Source: Nonomuraea angiospora (GTDB lineage: Bacteria > Actinomycetota > Actinomycetes > Streptosporangiales > Streptosporangiaceae). Taken from it: 64,000 nt of DNA. Position 1 is the first letter of the stretch. Every line of letters begins with the position of its first letter. The DNA is taken from NCBI RefSeq assembly GCF_014873145.1, contig NZ_JADBEK010000001.1:7750001-7814000 (forward strand), read 5' to 3'. The notes beneath the pieces are model-generated. The model did no database searches. It worked only from the letters and a program-made list of their open reading frames with translations, and was not told the DNA's origin. Of this stretch, positions 51,783-60,333 are shown one piece after another. A program made the position numbers and the translations under genes.

Positions 51783-52619
51783 GTGAGCGAAGGAGAGCAC
51801 ACGCTGGTCATCGTAGGAGTGGACGGCTCAGCGGCGTCGCGGACCGCTGTGAAATGGGCGGCCGGCGACGCCTTCCGGATGCGCCTACCGCTGAGGATCG
51901 TGCATGCCGTGGACCCGTCCACAGGTCAGATCGGCAAGAACGCCATCCCCGACGCGTTGCTCCGTAGAGGGCAACGGATCCTGCTCGAAGCGGAAGCCTT
52001 CGTCCGGGAGCGCTGCCCCGCGGTAGAAGTCACCACGCAGGAGGCCGAGGGCGCGCCTGCCCCGGCCCTGCGCGAGCTGGCGAAGGGTGCGACCGAGGTC
52101 GTGGTCGGCAGGTGCGGGCTGGGCGGGTTCAACGACCTGCTGCCGGGCTCGGTCAGCGTTGATCTGGCCGGCCGGGCCACCTGCCCGGTTGTCGTGGTGA
52201 GCGGCGAGCTGAGACCTGTGTACGAGGAGGTCGTGGTCGGGGTGAACACCTCATCGGTGTGCGAGCCCGCGCTGGCCTACGCCTTCGAGCAGGCGAGGCT
52301 GCGCGGCGCCACGCTGAGGGCTGTGCATGCCCTCGCACCGGGGGCCGCCCATGACATGGACGAGGTCCACGATCGGCTGGAAGCGCTCCGCAAGGAGTAC
52401 GCCCAGGTGACGGTGATCGAGGACGTTCGATCCGAGCAGCCCGTGGACGCATTGGCCGACGCGTCCGAAAGCGCGGACCTACTGGTGGTGGGCTCACACG
52501 GACTCGGCACTGTCGGATCGCGGCTGTTCAGCTCGGTCAGCCGCGGTGTCTTGTTCCAGGCCCGGTGCCCGGTAGTGGCGGTTCACTCCTGGCGACCACC
52601 GGCAAGCGGCAGATCTTGA
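51783..52619 (+). CDS. universal stress protein, tandem domains
   Basis: 278-aa protein with two UspA domains: LVIVGVDGSAASRTAV with loop GRCGLGGFNDLLPGSVS, and VVVGVNTSSVCEPALAY with loop GSHGLGTVGSRLFSSVS. GTG at 51783 is preceded directly by GGAGGT, closer than ideal. It starts 93 bp after the P-type ATPase and may also be read through from it. Confidence 0.93.
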   Translation: MSEGEHTLVIVGVDGSAASRTAVKWAAGDAFRMRLPLRIVHAVDPSTGQIGKNAIPDALLRRGQRILLEAEAFVRERCPAVEVTTQEAEGAPAPALRELAKGATEVVVGRCGLGGFNDLLPGSVSVDLAGRATCPVVVVSGELRPVYEEVVVGVNTSSVCEPALAYAFEQARLRGATLRAVHALAPGAAHDMDEVHDRLEALRKEYAQVTVIEDVRSEQPVDALADASESADLLVVGSHGLGTVGSRLFSSVSRGVLFQARCPVVAVHSWRPPASGRS

Positions 52620-52826
52620 ACATCAGCGCGTGCCTCGCCATTCGCGGCCGCCTCGGGGCAGGTCGTCTTGGCGCAGCCCGGCTCCTCCGATACGGCGAGT
52701 CTGCGTTCGCCGACAGTGCCTGCGGCCTAGGCTCCAAACGCGGCCCGGCTCGGGTGGCAGATCCCCCCGCCTTGGCTGCACGGGTCGTCCAGCCGCTCCA
52801 CGGGACAGTCACTGCGGGGGAGACGA

Positions 52827-53705
52827 ATGGAGTGGTTGGTCTCGCTGCTCGGGGCCGCGCTCATCATGGCCGCCCTACGAGACCTGTTCCACACGCTCTG
52901 GCACCCCACCCGCCACGGAGGGCTGAGCCGGCTCGTCATGGCGGCGTTGTGGAAACTGGCCCGGCATCTCCGGGCCCGCAGGCGGGTGGTGGGGCTCGTC
53001 GGTCCGCTCGCCATGGCGACAGTGGTCGGCATGTGGGCCGTCACCATCATCCTGGGCTGGGCCATCGTCTACTGGCCCCACATGCCGGAGGCGTTCGCCT
53101 TCGCAGCCGGCTCCGGGCTGTCGCAGGAGCCGGCACTGCTCGACTCCGTCTATCTGTCGCTCGTCATGGTCGCCACCCTCGGGCTCGGGGACATCGTGCC
53201 TGTCGCAGGCTGGCTCCGCGTGGTCTCGCCCCTGGAGGCTCTCGTCGGCTTCGTCCTGCTGACGGCTACCGTCTCCTGGGTGCTGGAGATCTATCCGACG
53301 CTGACCCGCCGACGGGTGCTCGCGATCAGGTTGGCGCTGCTGCACCGCTCGAACCCGTCCGTGCAGCAGCTCGACTGCGCTGCGGGTGCGTCATTGCTGG
53401 GGAGCCTGGCCACCGAGGTGGTACGTGTCCGCATCGACTTCACCCAGTACGCGGAGGCCTACTACTTCCATGACGGTGAGGACCACTCGTCCCTGGCGGC
53501 CACGATCGGCTATGCCACTCGCCTCGCCCAGCTCGGGCGGGCAGGCCGGCGGGCAGATGTGCGGCTGACGGCCGACCTGCTCGGTGGTGCGTTGGAAGAC
53601 CTCGCCATCATCCTTGACCAGCGTTTCCTCCACACAAATGGGACACCGGCGGAGGTATTCGCCGCGTACGCGGCCGACCACGGCCGAGCCCTCACCGGGG
53701 CCTGA
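52827..53705 (+). CDS. two-pore-domain-like ion channel protein
   Basis: 292-aa membrane protein with helices at about 1-18, 55-85 and 130-152, and a pore-loop-like TLGLGDIVP between the latter two, comparable with the K+ filter TVGYGD but with Leu for Tyr. The C-terminal about 130 residues are cytoplasmic and have no recognised domain. ATG at 52827 has GGGGGAG upstream. K+ selectivity is not assured given the altered filter. It follows the universal stress gene after 207 bp without another gene. Confidence 0.8.
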   Translation: MEWLVSLLGAALIMAALRDLFHTLWHPTRHGGLSRLVMAALWKLARHLRARRRVVGLVGPLAMATVVGMWAVTIILGWAIVYWPHMPEAFAFAAGSGLSQEPALLDSVYLSLVMVATLGLGDIVPVAGWLRVVSPLEALVGFVLLTATVSWVLEIYPTLTRRRVLAIRLALLHRSNPSVQQLDCAAGASLLGSLATEVVRVRIDFTQYAEAYYFHDGEDHSSLAATIGYATRLAQLGRAGRRADVRLTADLLGGALEDLAIILDQRFLHTNGTPAEVFAAYAADHGRALTGA

Positions 53706-53932
53706 GCGCTGCTCGTCCCATCGGCACGGCGGTCCGGATCTCGCGCTTGCCGGTGCCGACCAGGTGCGGGGCTCCGGGCGAATTCCGCATAAATGCAAGG
53801 GTGCCGTCACGATCCGACATGGCGCCGTGTGTCGCATCAGGCGTCTCTGTCCGCCGGGACATAGTGGTCGAGCCCGCCACAGGCACGACAGGGCGCGTGC
53901 GCGTCCATGAGCGAGAAGGCTTCCACCACCGC

Positions 53933-54715
53933 ATGACCAAGAGGGACCGAATCCGAGAAGCGGGCGGAAAGCATCGGAGGCTGGCGCTCAGCGTGCCACA
54001 GATCGTGGGAAGCACGATGGCCGCGGTCACGGCGGCGGTCGCGGCGTCGTACCTGGGCGTCGCCGGCACGGTGATCGGCGCCGCCGTGATGAGCTTCGCC
54101 AGCACGGTGGCCACCGACGTCTATGCGCACTGTCTCAAGCGCACCGGTGACAAGGTCAGGCAGCACACCGTGAGCGCGTGGAACCAGCGGGCAGCAGGGG
54201 CGGGCGATGGCGCGCCCCGGCGGTCCGCGCAGGCCCTGGCCTCGGCCGGGGCACTGCTGAAGGTCTTGCCGTGGGCCAAGCTGGGGGCGGCGGCCGCGCT
54301 GGTGTTCTGCGTCAGCATGGGCGGCATCCTGACCTACCAGGTGATCGTCGATCAGACGGTGGCCGACCAGGTGGCCGGCAAGCCCCGGAAACGGGCCGAA
54401 CCCCGCAAACCATCATCCAAGAAGAGCAGGCACGCCGAGGTCCCGGCTCCGGCGCCGTATCGGGAGTCAGCCACCTCGACGCCCACAGGCGCGTCCTTGC
54501 CTCCCACTCCTTCCGCGTCACCGGCCACCCGCACCCCCACGCCGACACCCACCCTGACGCCGAGGCCGACGCGGAGCGGGCCGGAGCCGTCCGAGCCTTC
54601 CACCTCCGGAGGGACTCCCGACGTGACGAGGCAGCCCCCGGCGCCGGGCCGGGGCGGGCCGGTCGGCTCGCCCTCCGCCACGCCGCCGGGCGCGGTGCAC
54701 ATAGATCTCTTCTGA
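53933..54715 (+). CDS. membrane protein with Pro/Thr-rich C-terminal region
   Basis: 260-aa protein. A hydrophobic Gly/Ala stretch at about 24-62 (MAAVTAAVAASYLGVAGTVI and on) and a single helix at about 108-130 (LGAAAALVFCVSMGGILTY) are followed by a basic patch and about 115 residues of Pro/Thr/Ser repeats, ending GAVHIDLF. I do not recognise a family with known function. ATG at 53933 is my choice; further in-frame starts up to 53747 exist. The last about 200 bp of the gene, including the stop, recur at 62843-63057. Confidence 0.7.
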   Translation: MTKRDRIREAGGKHRRLALSVPQIVGSTMAAVTAAVAASYLGVAGTVIGAAVMSFASTVATDVYAHCLKRTGDKVRQHTVSAWNQRAAGAGDGAPRRSAQALASAGALLKVLPWAKLGAAAALVFCVSMGGILTYQVIVDQTVADQVAGKPRKRAEPRKPSSKKSRHAEVPAPAPYRESATSTPTGASLPPTPSASPATRTPTPTPTLTPRPTRSGPEPSEPSTSGGTPDVTRQPPAPGRGGPVGSPSATPPGAVHIDLF

Positions 54716-54797
54716 ACGTGGCGCCGTCCCCGGCGCCGCAGGCCGCCGCGTCGCCCGGCGGACACGTCAGCGGAGCGGGGTGGTCATGTCGTTCCCG

Positions 54798-56045
54798 TCA
54801 GTTGAGCCAGCTCGCGACCTGCGACTCGACCGCGGGGTACCAGCCGAGCTGGAGATGGTTGGCGCCGGCGATCAGCGCGGTGCCGGCCACCGTACCGATG
54901 CCTACCTTGGACAGCGCGCTGCTGACGAACACCACGCCGTCGCTGGGTCCGCGGTTCTCGTTGTAGATGCCCACGACGCTGGGCGATCCGCCGGCCAGCA
55001 GGTACGTCGCCACCGATGCCGGCACCCCCGCCTGCTGGATTCGCGAGATCAGCGAGCCCGCGTCGATCGCGGCCTGGATACCCGGCCCAGAGGTGTAGAA
55101 GCCCTGTCCGCCGTAGTAGGTGGTGTACCAGTCCTGCTGCGTCTGGTCGATGCCGTAGGTGCCGTCGAAGCGCGCCAGCATCTGCCGCTGCCCCGGATAG
55201 CAGTCGAACCCGCCGGTGGGCACGAACGAGAACTCCGGGTGGTAGGCGTAGTTGCCGTAGCAGGTCATGTACGTGTGCGGCGCGGGGGAGTTGACGCTGC
55301 CGCCGCACTCCGGCCAGATCGAGAAGTCGTGCGCCCAGCCGTGAGCGAACGGATAGTCGTAGCCGGCGTTCGGGCCGCCGAGCGTGATGAGCTTGCGCAC
55401 GTCGCCGGCGTACGATCGGCCCCAGCTCGGCTTGACGGACGACACGTACATCCGCGCCGACATCTCACCCTTGCTCCAGCCCACCAGATCAACGGCGGGC
55501 ACACCGAGCTTGGCCTTGATGATCGCGATCGCGTCGCCGACCTCCTGGGCCTGCATCAGGTTGTCGCCTTCCTTGTGCGCGAACCCGATCGCGAAGACCC
55601 GGTAGCCGGCGTTCGACAGGTGCTGCATCAGGCCGGTGTTCGGGCAGCTTATGGAGCCGCAGCCGAAGCCGCCGGACTCGCCGGGATTGGCCCACGCCCG
55701 GTCCGGGTTGTCGTTGGCGCCGTGGACCAGCAGGACGGGAGTGGTCTTGGGGTTGGTGTTCCATCCTGGGGCGTGGTACAGCAGGAAGCGTCCGGAGAAC
55801 GGCCGCTTGACGCCGCCGAAGAACGTCAGCCGCTGGCCGTCCTGATCTCCGCGGCCGTCCGGCGGGTAGCTCTCCTGGGTGAACCCGGACGTGGTGTCCA
55901 GGTACCGCTCCACGGTGGTCCAGCCGTTCGCGACGTTGGTGTACGTGGCTTCCAGCGTCAGGTACGAGGGCGCGGCGGCGGCATGGGCCGCGGTCGGCAC
56001 CAGCAGTGCGGTCAGCATCACCGCGACCGTCCATAAGCAACGCAT
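54798..56045 (-). CDS. secreted lipase/esterase, alpha/beta hydrolase
   Basis: 415-aa secreted hydrolase. Signal peptide about 1-22 (MRCLWTVAVMLTALLVPTAAHA). The alpha/beta core shows VLLVHGANDN (oxyanion region), nucleophile Ser in GWSKGEMSAR, a probable Asp in GPSDGVVFVSSA, and His in GANHLQLGWYP. Cys residues in CGSISCPN and later CYGNY/CYPG suggest disulfides. It resembles Streptomyces extracellular lipases of the EstA/triacylglycerol-lipase type; substrate unknown. ATG at 56045 has AGGAGG four bases upstream. Confidence 0.9.
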   Translation of the reverse strand: MRCLWTVAVMLTALLVPTAAHAAAAPSYLTLEATYTNVANGWTTVERYLDTTSGFTQESYPPDGRGDQDGQRLTFFGGVKRPFSGRFLLYHAPGWNTNPKTTPVLLVHGANDNPDRAWANPGESGGFGCGSISCPNTGLMQHLSNAGYRVFAIGFAHKEGDNLMQAQEVGDAIAIIKAKLGVPAVDLVGWSKGEMSARMYVSSVKPSWGRSYAGDVRKLITLGGPNAGYDYPFAHGWAHDFSIWPECGGSVNSPAPHTYMTCYGNYAYHPEFSFVPTGGFDCYPGQRQMLARFDGTYGIDQTQQDWYTTYYGGQGFYTSGPGIQAAIDAGSLISRIQQAGVPASVATYLLAGGSPSVVGIYNENRGPSDGVVFVSSALSKVGIGTVAGTALIAGANHLQLGWYPAVESQVASWLN

Positions 56046-56411
56046 CGGGCCTCCTGTCTGCAAACTTTCGGCGACCGCGGCGGCGACGCGCGCGGCGATC
56101 AGGATCGTGTGGCGGCCGGTGGCGCGCGTCGGCATCCGGGTGGTGGTCGCCGCTGTGGCGGAGGGTCGGTCGGGCATGAGTGCTCCCTGCGTACGTCGGC
56201 AACCCCGAGACCGCCCGCCATCGTCACTTGATCGCCGCGGCCGTTCCAGTGCCGCCCGCCACACCTTTGCCGCCCCGGACGTGTGCGTGCGGCACATCCG
56301 CCGAGCCGGGCCCTCGCGGTACGGCGGGCGGCGACGGACGCGCCGGAGACCGGCTTGCCGGTCAGGCGAGGGCGCTGACAAGCCCCCTGATCGCCGACAG
56401 CGGGCGAGGAG
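56046..56411. other. lipase-nhaA intergenic region
   Basis: 366 bp between nhaA (upstream in transcription) and the lipase gene. It carries the lipase ribosome-binding site; a frame in phase with the lipase stays open leftward but codes for Arg/Thr-rich sequence unlike a protein N-terminus. No clear promoter, hairpin or gene is seen. Confidence 0.5.
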
Positions 56412-57719
56412 CTAGGGCTGCTGGTAGAGATCGGGGATCCCGTCATTGTCGGAGTCGGCGGTCTCGGACTCGTGGATGCGCCGGTAGACCCGGGCGCGCA
56501 GCCGAAGGATCACCGTGGCCAGCAGGGCCGCGGTCAGGGAACCGGCCAGGACCGCGATCTTGACCGGCGCGGCGGCCTCGCCCGTGCCGAACGCCAGCTC
56601 CCCGACCAGCAACGACACGGTGAACCCGATGCCGGCCAGGACGGCCAGCCCGGCCATGTCGATCCAGGCCAGTCCTTCGTCCAAAGTGGCGCGGGTGAAG
56701 CGGGCCACGAGCCAGGTGGCGGCCAGGATACCGACGGGCTTGCCGACCAGCAGCCCCGCCACGATCCCCATCGCCACGGGGTCGCTCAACGCTCCTGCCG
56801 CCCCGCCGAGGCCGCCGAGGCCGACCCCGGCGGAGAAGAACGCGAAAACAGGCACGGCCACACCGGCGGACAGCGGGCGGAATCGGTGCTCGAAATGTTC
56901 GGCCGGTCCCGACCCCTCCGTGGCGTTCCCGGTGCCGCCCCGCGGTGTCCGGGACAGTACAGGGACGGTCAGAGCCAGCAGCACCCCGGCCACGGTGGCG
57001 TGCACGCCTGAGGCGTGGACCAGCGCCCAGCAGGCGAACGCCGGCGGCAGCAGCAGCCACCACGCGCGCACTCCTCGCCGTACCAGCACGGCGAAGACCG
57101 CCAGCGGCACCACGGCCGCCAGCAGCGGGAGCACCGACAGGTGCGAGGTGTAGAAGGTGGCGATGATGATGATGGCGATCAGGTCGTCCACCACCGCCAG
57201 GGTCAGCAGGAACGTGCGCAGCGCGTCCGGCAGGGAGCGGCCGATCACCGCGAGCACCGCCAGCGCGAAGGCGATGTCGGTGGCCGTCGGGATCGCCCAC
57301 CCCCTGGCCGCCGTTCCGCCGGCGACCGCCAGATACGCCAGCGCGGGCACCGCCACGCCGCCGACCGCCGCGGCCACCGGAACCACGGCCCGGCGCACGT
57401 CGCGCAGATCGCCGGCGACGAACTCCCGTTTGAGCTCCAGACCGGCCACGAAGAAGAAGATGGCCAGCAGCCCGTCCGCGGCCCAGGTGGCCAGGTCGAG
57501 GTTCAGGTGCAGGGCGGAAGGGCCGACCTCGATGGCGCGCAGGTCCTGGTAGGTCTGCGCCCACGGCGAGTTGGCCCAGATCAGCGCGGCGAGCGCGGCG
57601 GCGAGCAGCAGCGCCCCGCCGATGGTCTCCTTGCGCAGGATGTCGGCGATGCGGCGCGCTTCGGGCCAGGTGCTCCGGTTGAACAGGCGGGGAACGCGCG
57701 TCGCGCTGGTGCCGGGCAT
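56412..57719 (-). CDS. nhaA: NhaA Na+/H+ antiporter
   Basis: 435-aa NhaA antiporter with about 12 membrane helices; exchanges Na+ for H+ in pH and salt homeostasis. It has the paired ion-binding Asp in [42 protein letters not shown] and the [12 protein letters not shown] unwound region. The C-terminus ends with [14 protein letters not shown], a Ca2+-binding-loop-like sequence (DxDxDGxxD). ATG at 57719. It is transcribed away from the terminator at 57846-57898. Confidence 0.96.
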   Translation of the reverse strand: MPGTSATRVPRLFNRSTWPEARRIADILRKETIGGALLLAAALAALIWANSPWAQTYQDLRAIEVGPSALHLNLDLATWAADGLLAIFFFVAGLELKREFVAGDLRDVRRAVVPVAAAVGGVAVPALAYLAVAGGTAARGWAIPTATDIAFALAVLAVIGRSLPDALRTFLLTLAVVDDLIAIIIIATFYTSHLSVLPLLAAVVPLAVFAVLVRRGVRAWWLLLPPAFACWALVHASGVHATVAGVLLALTVPVLSRTPRGGTGNATEGSGPAEHFEHRFRPLSAGVAVPVFAFFSAGVGLGGLGGAAGALSDPVAMGIVAGLLVGKPVGILAATWLVARFTRATLDEGLAWIDMAGLAVLAGIGFTVSLLVGELAFGTGEAAAPVKIAVLAGSLTAALLATVILRLRARVYRRIHESETADSDNDGIPDLYQQP

Positions 57720-57845
57720 GGAACTTCGCTCCTTCGGCAGGGGTCGGGCCGCTCACTTGCCGACCAGACTTCCCGGCACACCTATCAATAACGTATCAGG
57801 ACACGTAAAGAGACACATAACGGATTCTCGTCCACGCGGGTGAGA

Positions 57846-57898
57846 AACAGCGCCGAGTCTTTTCGCGTGCCCTTTCCGGAAGGGCTCGGCGCTGTTTT
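57846..57898. terminator. bidirectional terminator hairpin
   Basis: AACAGCGCCGAG (57846-57857) and CTCGGCGCTGTT (57885-57896) form a perfect 12-bp stem; a nested CCCTTtccggAAGGG sits in the loop. TTTT follows on the plus strand and TTTCTC on the minus. Placed downstream of the leftward lacI-type gene and upstream of nhaA, it should insulate nhaA. Confidence 0.85.
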
Positions 57899-57935
57899 CG
57901 CTGGGCCGGCTCGCGGGCGGGCGCTGAGCGCAAGG

Positions 57936-58964
57936 TCATTTCGCGGATCCGGAGGTGATGGTCCACGGGATCTGCTGGTCGCTCGGGTGGCCGGCGTCGA
58001 GTGCCAGACGCGCGCAGCGGCGGCCTTGGTCTCGCAGCGGGTTGGTGACGGACGTGATGCCCAGTCGCCGGCCGGCCGGTGATGCGTCCCAGCCGAGGTA
58101 GGCAGCCTCCGGGTGAGTCTCCTGGAGGGCCTGGTGGGCTCCCAGGGCGAGTTCGTCGCTCATGGCGATGACGAGCGCAGTGGGGGTGAGCTGCGGTGCG
58201 AGCTCTCGCGCTGCGGCGAGGCCGTCCTGCTGGGTGTTGCGGGCCACGACGGCGACCGGTGTGTTCGTCCAGTTGAGCCCGGCCTGTTCGATGGCGGTGC
58301 GGTAGCCGCGCAGGCGGGCGTCGGTGACGGGGAACGGTGCGCGTGGCGGCAGGTCGGCGCCGGTCGTCACCATGGGCTCCCGGTCGCGATCGAGGGGGAA
58401 CGAGATCACGACGGGGGTCCGGCCTTCGCGGAGTCCCTGGGAGGCGATCGCGAGCGCGGCCCGGTAGTCGTCCTGGGTGACGCACGCGATCCCCCGGCGC
58501 GGCGGGCCGCCCTGGATGACAGCGGGGCGGGGGTCGCCGGCGACCGCCGCCAGCACAGGATCGTCCTCTGCGGTGGTCCACAGCACGAAGCCGTCGACTG
58601 CCGCGGACAGCACGCGGTCGGCATCGGCGGCATCGCCCCGCGTGGGGATGAGCGTGAGGCCCCGGCCCTCCTCGACGCAGACCTCCGCGACCCCGGCCAG
58701 GAACTGTGCCGCCTGGGGATCGTCGAAGGCGTACGCCAGATGCTCGCTGAAGACCACGCCGATCTGATGCGTTCGACCGGATTTCAGTGCGCGGCCCACG
58801 GCGTCGGGGCGGTATCCCAGCTCGTCGGCGGCGCGGTGTACGCGTTCGCGGGTGGCGGTCGCGACCCGGGCAGGCCGGGTGAAGGCGTAGGAGGCGGTCA
58901 TGGGTGACACCCCGGCACGAGCCGCCACATCTTTCAGCGTCACGCGTCTGCGGTCGGTTGGCAC
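57936..58964 (-). CDS. LacI-family transcriptional repressor
   Basis: 342-aa repressor: helix-turn-helix VTLKDVAARAGVSPMTASYAF, hinge helix region GRALKSG, then a periplasmic-binding-like effector domain (IGVVFSEHLAYAF ... ALVIAMSDELALGAHQAL). The effector is probably a small molecule carried by the divergent transporter. GTG at 58964. The operator at 58979-58994 lies between it and the MFS gene, allowing control of both. Confidence 0.93.
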   Translation of the reverse strand: MPTDRRRVTLKDVAARAGVSPMTASYAFTRPARVATATRERVHRAADELGYRPDAVGRALKSGRTHQIGVVFSEHLAYAFDDPQAAQFLAGVAEVCVEEGRGLTLIPTRGDAADADRVLSAAVDGFVLWTTAEDDPVLAAVAGDPRPAVIQGGPPRRGIACVTQDDYRAALAIASQGLREGRTPVVISFPLDRDREPMVTTGADLPPRAPFPVTDARLRGYRTAIEQAGLNWTNTPVAVVARNTQQDGLAAARELAPQLTPTALVIAMSDELALGAHQALQETHPEAAYLGWDASPAGRRLGITSVTNPLRDQGRRCARLALDAGHPSDQQIPWTITSGSAK

Positions 58965-58978
58965 GGAGCCATTCTATT

Positions 58979-58994
58979 TGTGTAGCGTTACACA
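58979..58994. promoter_or_regulatory. LacI-type operator between repressor and MFS genes
   Basis: TGTGTAGCGTTACACA: 6-bp perfect inverted arms around a central CG-containing core, typical of LacI-family sites. It lies 15 bp from the repressor start and about 10 bp from the MFS ATG, overlapping probable promoter elements of both. Confidence 0.85.
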
Positions 58995-59004
58995 GGTGTC
59001 CACA

Positions 59005-60333
59005 ATGATCATCCGCCGCGCCGGCACGTATCGCGCGGCGCCGTTCCTCGGCTTCGCCGGATTCGGCGCCTTCTGGGGTGTGTGGGGCGCCACCCTGCCC
59101 CTGCTGCGAGCCCAAGCCGGTGTGAGCGATGCGGAGTTCGGCGTCGTGCTGCTCTTCATCGGCGCCGGAGCGCTGCCCGCCATGCTGCTGACCGGGCGGC
59201 TCGTCGACGCGCTCGGTCTGCGCGTCACCGGAGTGCTGCTCGCGCTCCTGGGTGTCATGGGCGTCGTGCTTTCCGCCGCCGCGGTGAACTATCCCGCGTT
59301 GTGCGCCGGCATCCTGCTGACGGGGGCCGGCTCGGGAGCGGCCGACGTGGCGCTCAACACGCTGGCGGCGACGGTCGAGAAGCGAACCGGCCGGCCCGTC
59401 GTGACCCGTTCGCACGCGGCCTTCTCCGCCACGGTCGCGCTCTCGAGCCTGGGCGCCGGTGCGCTCACCGCAATCGCGGACAGCCTGCTGGTGAACTTCG
59501 CCGCGGGCGCCGTGGTGGTCGTGGCGCTCGGCCTGGCCGTTGTCACCACGACGAGGCCGGCCCGTGCCCAGGACGCCGCCGCATGTGAAAGGCAGGACGC
59601 CGCCGCACGTGAAAGGCAGAACGCCACCGCGCCTGAAAGGCAGAACGCCGCCGCGCCTGAAAGGCAGGACGCCGCCGCGCCTGAAGGGCGGGGCGAGCCC
59701 GCGCGTCCTGGTCGTAGGTCGTGGTGGGTCGCCCTGGTCATGATCGGTGCGATCGGCGCGTTCGCGTTCGCGGCGGAGAACGCCTACCAGTCCTGGAGCG
59801 CCGTCCTGCTGACCGACGCCTTCACCGCCTCGCCGGCGCTGGCCGCCGTCGCGCCGGCGGCGTTCGCCACCACGGCGGCACTGACCCGGTTCGCCACCGG
59901 TACGGTCACGTTGCGCCGCCCGATCGCCACGCTGGTCGCGGCAAGCGCGATCGCCACGGGCGGTGGCGTCCTGACGGCGTTCGCGCCCACGCTGCCGCTC
60001 GCCCTGGGAGGCATCGTCGCTGCCGCCGTCGGCACCTCGGCGCTCTTTCCGACCCTGCTGTCCTACGGGCTTCGACCCGTCCCCGACGGGTCACGAGGAC
60101 GGGCCACGTCCGCGATCTCCACGGTCGCCTATCTCGGCTATCTCGCCGGACCGGCGTACTTCGGGCTGCTCGCCGACGCCGGCGGGGTGCAGAGGACGTT
60201 CCTCGGCATCGCCGCGCTGACCGCCGTGGTGCTGGCGGCGATCCCGGCACTGAAGCGGGCAGACAGCCGTGCCTTGGTTCAGGTGAGCAGGAAGGTGGCC
60301 AGCGCCGGGCCGAAGGCGCCGCCGAGCTGGTAG
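59005..60333 (+). CDS. MFS transporter (divergent from LacI repressor)
   Basis: 442-aa major facilitator with 12 predicted helices; N-terminal half about 10-190, C-terminal half about 245-425. The central loop (about 190-240) consists of five tandem 8-aa units (RQDAAAxE type) encoded by 24-bp repeats. Its family resembles sugar-type or YbjJ-like MFS proteins; substrate unknown, presumably linked to the LacI effector. ATG at 59005 (or GTG 58996) follows the operator so closely that the mRNA may be leaderless. The 3' end overlaps the convergent MFS gene by 55 bp. Confidence 0.88.
   Translation: MIIRRAGTYRAAPFLGFAGFGAFWGVWGATLPLLRAQAGVSDAEFGVVLLFIGAGALPAMLLTGRLVDALGLRVTGVLLALLGVMGVVLSAAAVNYPALCAGILLTGAGSGAADVALNTLAATVEKRTGRPVVTRSHAAFSATVALSSLGAGALTAIADSLLVNFAAGAVVVVALGLAVVTTTRPARAQDAAACERQDAAARERQNATAPERQNAAAPERQDAAAPEGRGEPARPGRRSWWVALVMIGAIGAFAFAAENAYQSWSAVLLTDAFTASPALAAVAPAAFATTAALTRFATGTVTLRRPIATLVAASAIATGGGVLTAFAPTLPLALGGIVAAAVGTSALFPTLLSYGLRPVPDGSRGRATSAISTVAYLGYLAGPAYFGLLADAGGVQRTFLGIAALTAVVLAAIPALKRADSRALVQVSRKVASAGPKAPPSW
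59569..59688 (+). repeat. five 24-bp tandem repeats inside MFS gene
   Basis: Units start at 59569, 59593, 59617, 59641 and 59665 with consensus CAGGACGCCGCCGCRCSTGA plus AAGG. In frame, each adds eight charged/Ala residues to the cytoplasmic loop, so copy changes would preserve the reading frame. Confidence 0.93.
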
